A stretch of DNA of 10,474 nt from Pleurotus djamor (lineage: Eukaryota; Basidiomycota; Agaricomycetes; Agaricales; Pleurotaceae). Position 1 is the first letter of the stretch. Each line of letters opens with the position of its first letter. This document shows positions 7,631-10,474 of the stretch, piece after piece. A program made the position numbers and the translations under genes. The stretch spans positions 1-10,474 of the forward strand of contig JAPEVF010001371.1 in assembly GCA_029747585.1 (NCBI GenBank), written 5' to 3'. Below the pieces are notes generated by a model. It did no database searches. It was given only the letters and a program-made list of their open reading frames with translations, and was not told the origin of the DNA.

Positions 7631-8545
7631 TGCGACTGTCTGCAAGTACGCTATAATCTATTCCCTGACCTATCCCGGTTTCCCTTGTTTCTTGTACGAT
7701 GAACTTGTGCTGAGTGTTGTAGGGTTTCCCCTCTCTCTGGGTACATAGCTTCCCTTTTTCTTGCCCCTCAATCACATGACCGCGACATCTGACATACTAA
7801 TACCCGCCAACGATCGTCGCCTCTCTTACTTCCCTCCCGATTCAACATTCCACCATCGCCTTATCATACCCTTGTTTGTTTTTCTTTCCTCGACTTCTAT
7901 GCTTCCCTGTCGAAGTTATGGGATTTTCGCTACTTTACATTGTCATTCTCGACATTTCCTAATCTCTCCCCTTGCTCTCCCCATGTCTCGTCCACTCCAC
8001 CTCAACTCCACCTCATTCCGAGGTAATTGCACCTGTATTTTCTACAAAGTCCTGTAGTTTTCGTACCACGAATATCATCTCATCTTTCCCCCTCGCTTTC
8101 TGTCTTCGTGTGCTCGTCTCAGCTCCCTCTCGCCGCTCTCATCATTCTCTCAGGCGCCGCAGCCTTTTCGATCCGTTTCGCTCGCTCTTTGGTCGCCGTA
8201 CCGCCTTTCGATCCGCCTCGCTCTCAAGTCATTTCCGAGTCGCCTCGCCGTTCAGCCTCTCTGCTCGTCTCTCCACTTCATCCCCACCCCTCTTATTCCC
8301 TTACTCACCTACTCGGTACAGGTCAAGGATCGCCAGCACGGTTAGCCGGAGGCAACCATCCTCGCATTCACAACAACACACATCAATACAGTGTATACTT
8401 GACAGTACTATTTCATGGAGGTATGGAGAAATCGTTATGTATGTTGTTTTGAGATAACCATGATGCTATTCCAAAGATGAGGAGGACAACTTAAACCTAA
8501 GATGACGAAAGGGAGGTTTAGTTTGCTCATTCATCAGGCACGGTA
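7631..8545. other. Gene-poor, pyrimidine-rich stretch
   Basis: No gene is supported over about 900 bases. From about 7740 to 8330 the given strand is dominated by C and T, with TCTC, CCTC and TTCC runs. Two forward frames (7972-8457 and 8027-8452) stay open together, as expected when A- and G-containing stop codons are rare. Their Ser/Arg/Leu-rich conceptual products show no domain. A near-duplicate of TTCGATCCG.. followed by CTCGCTC occurs at about 8166-8190 and 8204-8224. Long C/T-rich tracts often lie just before transcription or translation starts in basidiomycetes, so this could be the leader of a forward gene that is lost or very short. The last 90 bases should include the 3' untranslated region of the reverse-strand F-box gene. 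Confidence 0.45.
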
Positions 8546-10366
8546 CTAAAGTACTAACCACTGAGCCCATTTAATGCCGTCGTCCACAAAGACGTTTTCC
8601 AATACAACAGAGAGCCTCACAAAAGTCTCCTTTATATTAGGGGTCATTCGACTATGTGAGACCTTGACCGTCTGGACTTTGCGTGTCTTGACGAAGCGAA
8701 GAATATGCTCGTACTCCTGGGCTTTGACTCTGTAGTCATCGATATCGGTAGTAGGATGAGGCCAACAATAACTGGTGAAAACGAGGGTATCAAGTTTGGG
8801 GAGAAAAACATATTCGATGGGATGTTTCCGCCGAATGAGGCGTTTGAAGCGTAGTATTGGTAACTCGATGCACCGTTCCTCGAGTATGGGCTCCAGAAGG
8901 GCTGACAGGATGCTTAGATCCGAGTAGTCGAGTACTAGTGTTTGGACATTGCATATTGAAAGGAGGAGCGATCTCCCATAACGCACGTCCCAGTGTTGGA
9001 TAGATAGGGTCAGCGAGGTAATCAGAGTCGACGGAGAGGCAAAGCAAAAGGTCTTGAAGAAGTGGAAGTATTGAGATGGCTGTTCATGGGAGAAAGAGAG
9101 CTTTGGTGACGGTCTTTCCGTTGATTTTAGCTCGATGACGAAGGACGTGTTCTGCTGTTTTAATTTAGCTTCGTACGTCGAGCTAGACTGAGACGGATCG
9201 TGGAAGGGATTGACAATATGTAACCAGATATTACGGAGAAGTCCCAAGTCGAATTCTTGGATAGTGGGGGTCGAGCTTCTTAAAAGGCCGAATTGAAAGG
9301 ATGACAAGGTTGTGTACGGAAAATCCAGAGCATTGAGGATCCCAAGGTCGTCGCAACATAAATCGAGCTCACGAAGCCGGGGCAGTTGGATAGCATGATG
9401 GGGCTTAAGCAAATGAGAGCCATGGGATCCATCCAGTGCGTTGTCTCGCAAAAGTTTCGGAAGACGAAGAATCTCGACATTGGGCGTCCGCTCCAAGATG
9501 TCCAACAGAGTAGTTACTGATAGTTGTTGAGTCGAAAGGTGGAGCTCAAGCAAAGTTGGGAGGCTGGGGAACGAGGATGGAAGTGGAATCGTATAGACAG
9601 ATAACCGTTTCAATGACGGCATTTCTTGCCAAAATAAGTCTTCATAGACTGGAAGGTGGCGACCCTGTGTCTCTTCTTCATCATCATCTTCATCATCAGT
9701 ATCGGATTCAGAGCTGTATCCGTCACCGTAGAACTCCAGAGAAAGCTCCTCAAGGAACGGGGCCTTCATACTGCGGCGACGACCGAGCAATTCATAGATA
9801 TACCGCAGGTGACTGCCTTCGATCTCCAGAGTCCGGAATCGTTCACTAGCGTCCATGATATCGGCATCGACACATTCACAGGGTCCTGCATTCTCGTTTT
9901 CCGTGTATTCATACGAGAATACCACGTCTAGAGGGGTGGCTTTGGAACGCTCGAGGAAATCATCCACATGATGGAGGTAGAAATCCAATCCCAGGTTAAT
10001 TCGCGACCAGAACTGAGGGGTTTCCAGAAAAATACGTCGCCAGCGTCTGCAGATGGAAAGGATGCCTAGCCACGGAGGTCGACCTCTGGTTATGCTAGTG
10101 GCATTAGCTGCGTCGACGTCCATTGTACTGCTGGACGGTAGAGGACCTTGGGCATAGATGAAGATCATGGAGAGAACTTCAGCAGGGAAATCGGAGGGAA
10201 CCATGTATAGTGCGAGATCTGGTGATGGCAGACAGGGAGACGCGGTAGTAGGAGCAGACTCAGGTAGAATGAGAAGCCGCCACGTCGATTTCCAGACTTT
10301 GTAGTCATTCGCGATGGTCCAAACACGATAGTCATCGGAATTGACGCATCGCAGGCCCATGCCCAC
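8546..10366 (-). CDS. F-box protein with leucine-rich repeats, intronless, up to 606 aa
   Basis: This single long open frame encodes a probable substrate receptor of an SCF ubiquitin ligase. The F-box-like segment lies near the N-terminus: PSDFPAEVLSMIFIYA (about residues 57-72), then WLGILSICRRWRRIFLETP and QFWS (about 98-120). This is the spread-out arrangement common in mushroom F-box proteins, where an Ala/Ser-rich loop splits the domain. Residues about 150-540 contain irregular leucine-rich repeats such as LKRLSVYTIPLP, LLELHLS, VEILRLPKLL, LRELDLCCDDLG and VQTLVLDYSDLS, probably the substrate-binding surface. An acidic Asp/Glu run near residues 218-232 is encoded by a GAT/GAA-rich tract. 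Translation could start at 10366 or at 10204 (MVPSDFPAEV); the latter puts the F-box at the very N-terminus, as is usual, while the former adds 54 residues of unknown type. The stop is TAG at 8548-8546. The specific substrate cannot be read from sequence. Confidence 0.87.
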   Translation of the reverse strand: MGMGLRCVNSDDYRVWTIANDYKVWKSTWRLLILPESAPTTASPCLPSPDLALYMVPSDFPAEVLSMIFIYAQGPLPSSSTMDVDAANATSITRGRPPWLGILSICRRWRRIFLETPQFWSRINLGLDFYLHHVDDFLERSKATPLDVVFSYEYTENENAGPCECVDADIMDASERFRTLEIEGSHLRYIYELLGRRRSMKAPFLEELSLEFYGDGYSSESDTDDEDDDEEETQGRHLPVYEDLFWQEMPSLKRLSVYTIPLPSSFPSLPTLLELHLSTQQLSVTTLLDILERTPNVEILRLPKLLRDNALDGSHGSHLLKPHHAIQLPRLRELDLCCDDLGILNALDFPYTTLSSFQFGLLRSSTPTIQEFDLGLLRNIWLHIVNPFHDPSQSSSTYEAKLKQQNTSFVIELKSTERPSPKLSFSHEQPSQYFHFFKTFCFASPSTLITSLTLSIQHWDVRYGRSLLLSICNVQTLVLDYSDLSILSALLEPILEERCIELPILRFKRLIRRKHPIEYVFLPKLDTLVFTSYCWPHPTTDIDDYRVKAQEYEHILRFVKTRKVQTVKVSHSRMTPNIKETFVRLSVVLENVFVDDGIKWAQWLVL

Positions 10367-10474
10367 CTCACCGATCGTTCCCTGCGCATAAAGAACTTGG
10401 GGTTGGGGGGTCGACGGCTGGTGCCGGACGGTCCCGCCTTTCGTTATGTGATACTGATCAATTGCTGATAAAGA
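10367..10474. promoter_or_regulatory. Upstream flank of the F-box gene
   Basis: These last 108 bases lie just upstream of the longest possible start of the reverse-strand F-box gene and probably hold its leader or proximal promoter. No recognised element or other gene is visible; the region is cut by the window edge. Confidence 0.35.

Noticed and set aside
7972..8457. Ser/Arg-rich open frame of 161 codons
   Set aside because: A second frame is equally open over the same C/T-rich DNA, so openness reflects base composition; no motif seen.
9676..9713. TCATCATCATCTTC microsatellite as a regulatory repeat
   Set aside because: It is the reverse complement of Asp/Glu codons in the acidic loop of the F-box protein.
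1..10474. Transposon, retroelement, CRISPR array or biosynthetic cluster
   Set aside because: No transposase or reverse transcriptase motifs, long terminal repeats, inverted repeats with target duplications, spaced direct repeats or co-located biosynthetic enzymes were seen.

Overview
The window looks like nuclear DNA of a filamentous basidiomycete, probably an Agaricomycete. Genes are interrupted by short introns of about 48-89 nt with GTNNGN-type donors and CTAAC-like branch sites. Spacers are compact, a large leucine-rich F-box gene is present, and pyrimidine-rich leader-type DNA occurs. Nothing bacterial, viral or transposon-derived was recognised. All splice junctions were deduced by reading frame and splice consensus, without transcript data.

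Layout, left to right. (1) 275-1254 (+): a four-exon gene for an unrecognised protein of about 258 residues with coiled-coil-like ends and a Ser/Pro-rich middle. (2) 1255-1804: spacer with 3' flank and putative promoter of the next gene. (3) 1805-5572 (+): a five-exon gene for a protein of about 1,188 residues. It has a long proline-rich N-terminus, a WD40-like propeller and a complete inositol-polyphosphate 5-phosphatase domain; this is the best supported gene here. (4) 5771-5851 (-): a tRNA-Trp(CCA) gene with a tiny 9-nt intron and a T5 terminator, convergent with gene 3. (5) 6051-6112: a small GCTTGA-rich repeat. (6) 6234-7630 (+): a decayed gene for a mitochondrial AIM9-like, aminoglycoside-phosphotransferase-fold protein. 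Its introns are still recognisable, but an internal stretch is missing and at least two frameshifts are present. (7) 7631-8545: a gene-poor, strongly pyrimidine-rich stretch. (8) 8546-10366 (-): an intronless F-box protein gene with leucine-rich repeats. (9) 10367-10474: upstream flank of that gene.

The genes do not form a pathway or cluster. The 5-phosphatase would act in phosphoinositide turnover and actin/membrane traffic, the F-box protein in SCF-type ubiquitin ligation, and the tRNA in translation. The most interesting items are the decaying kinase-like gene, the very short tRNA intron, and the in-frame tandem splice acceptors and 147-nt internal duplication in the 5-phosphatase gene. 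I found no convincing novel multi-gene system.
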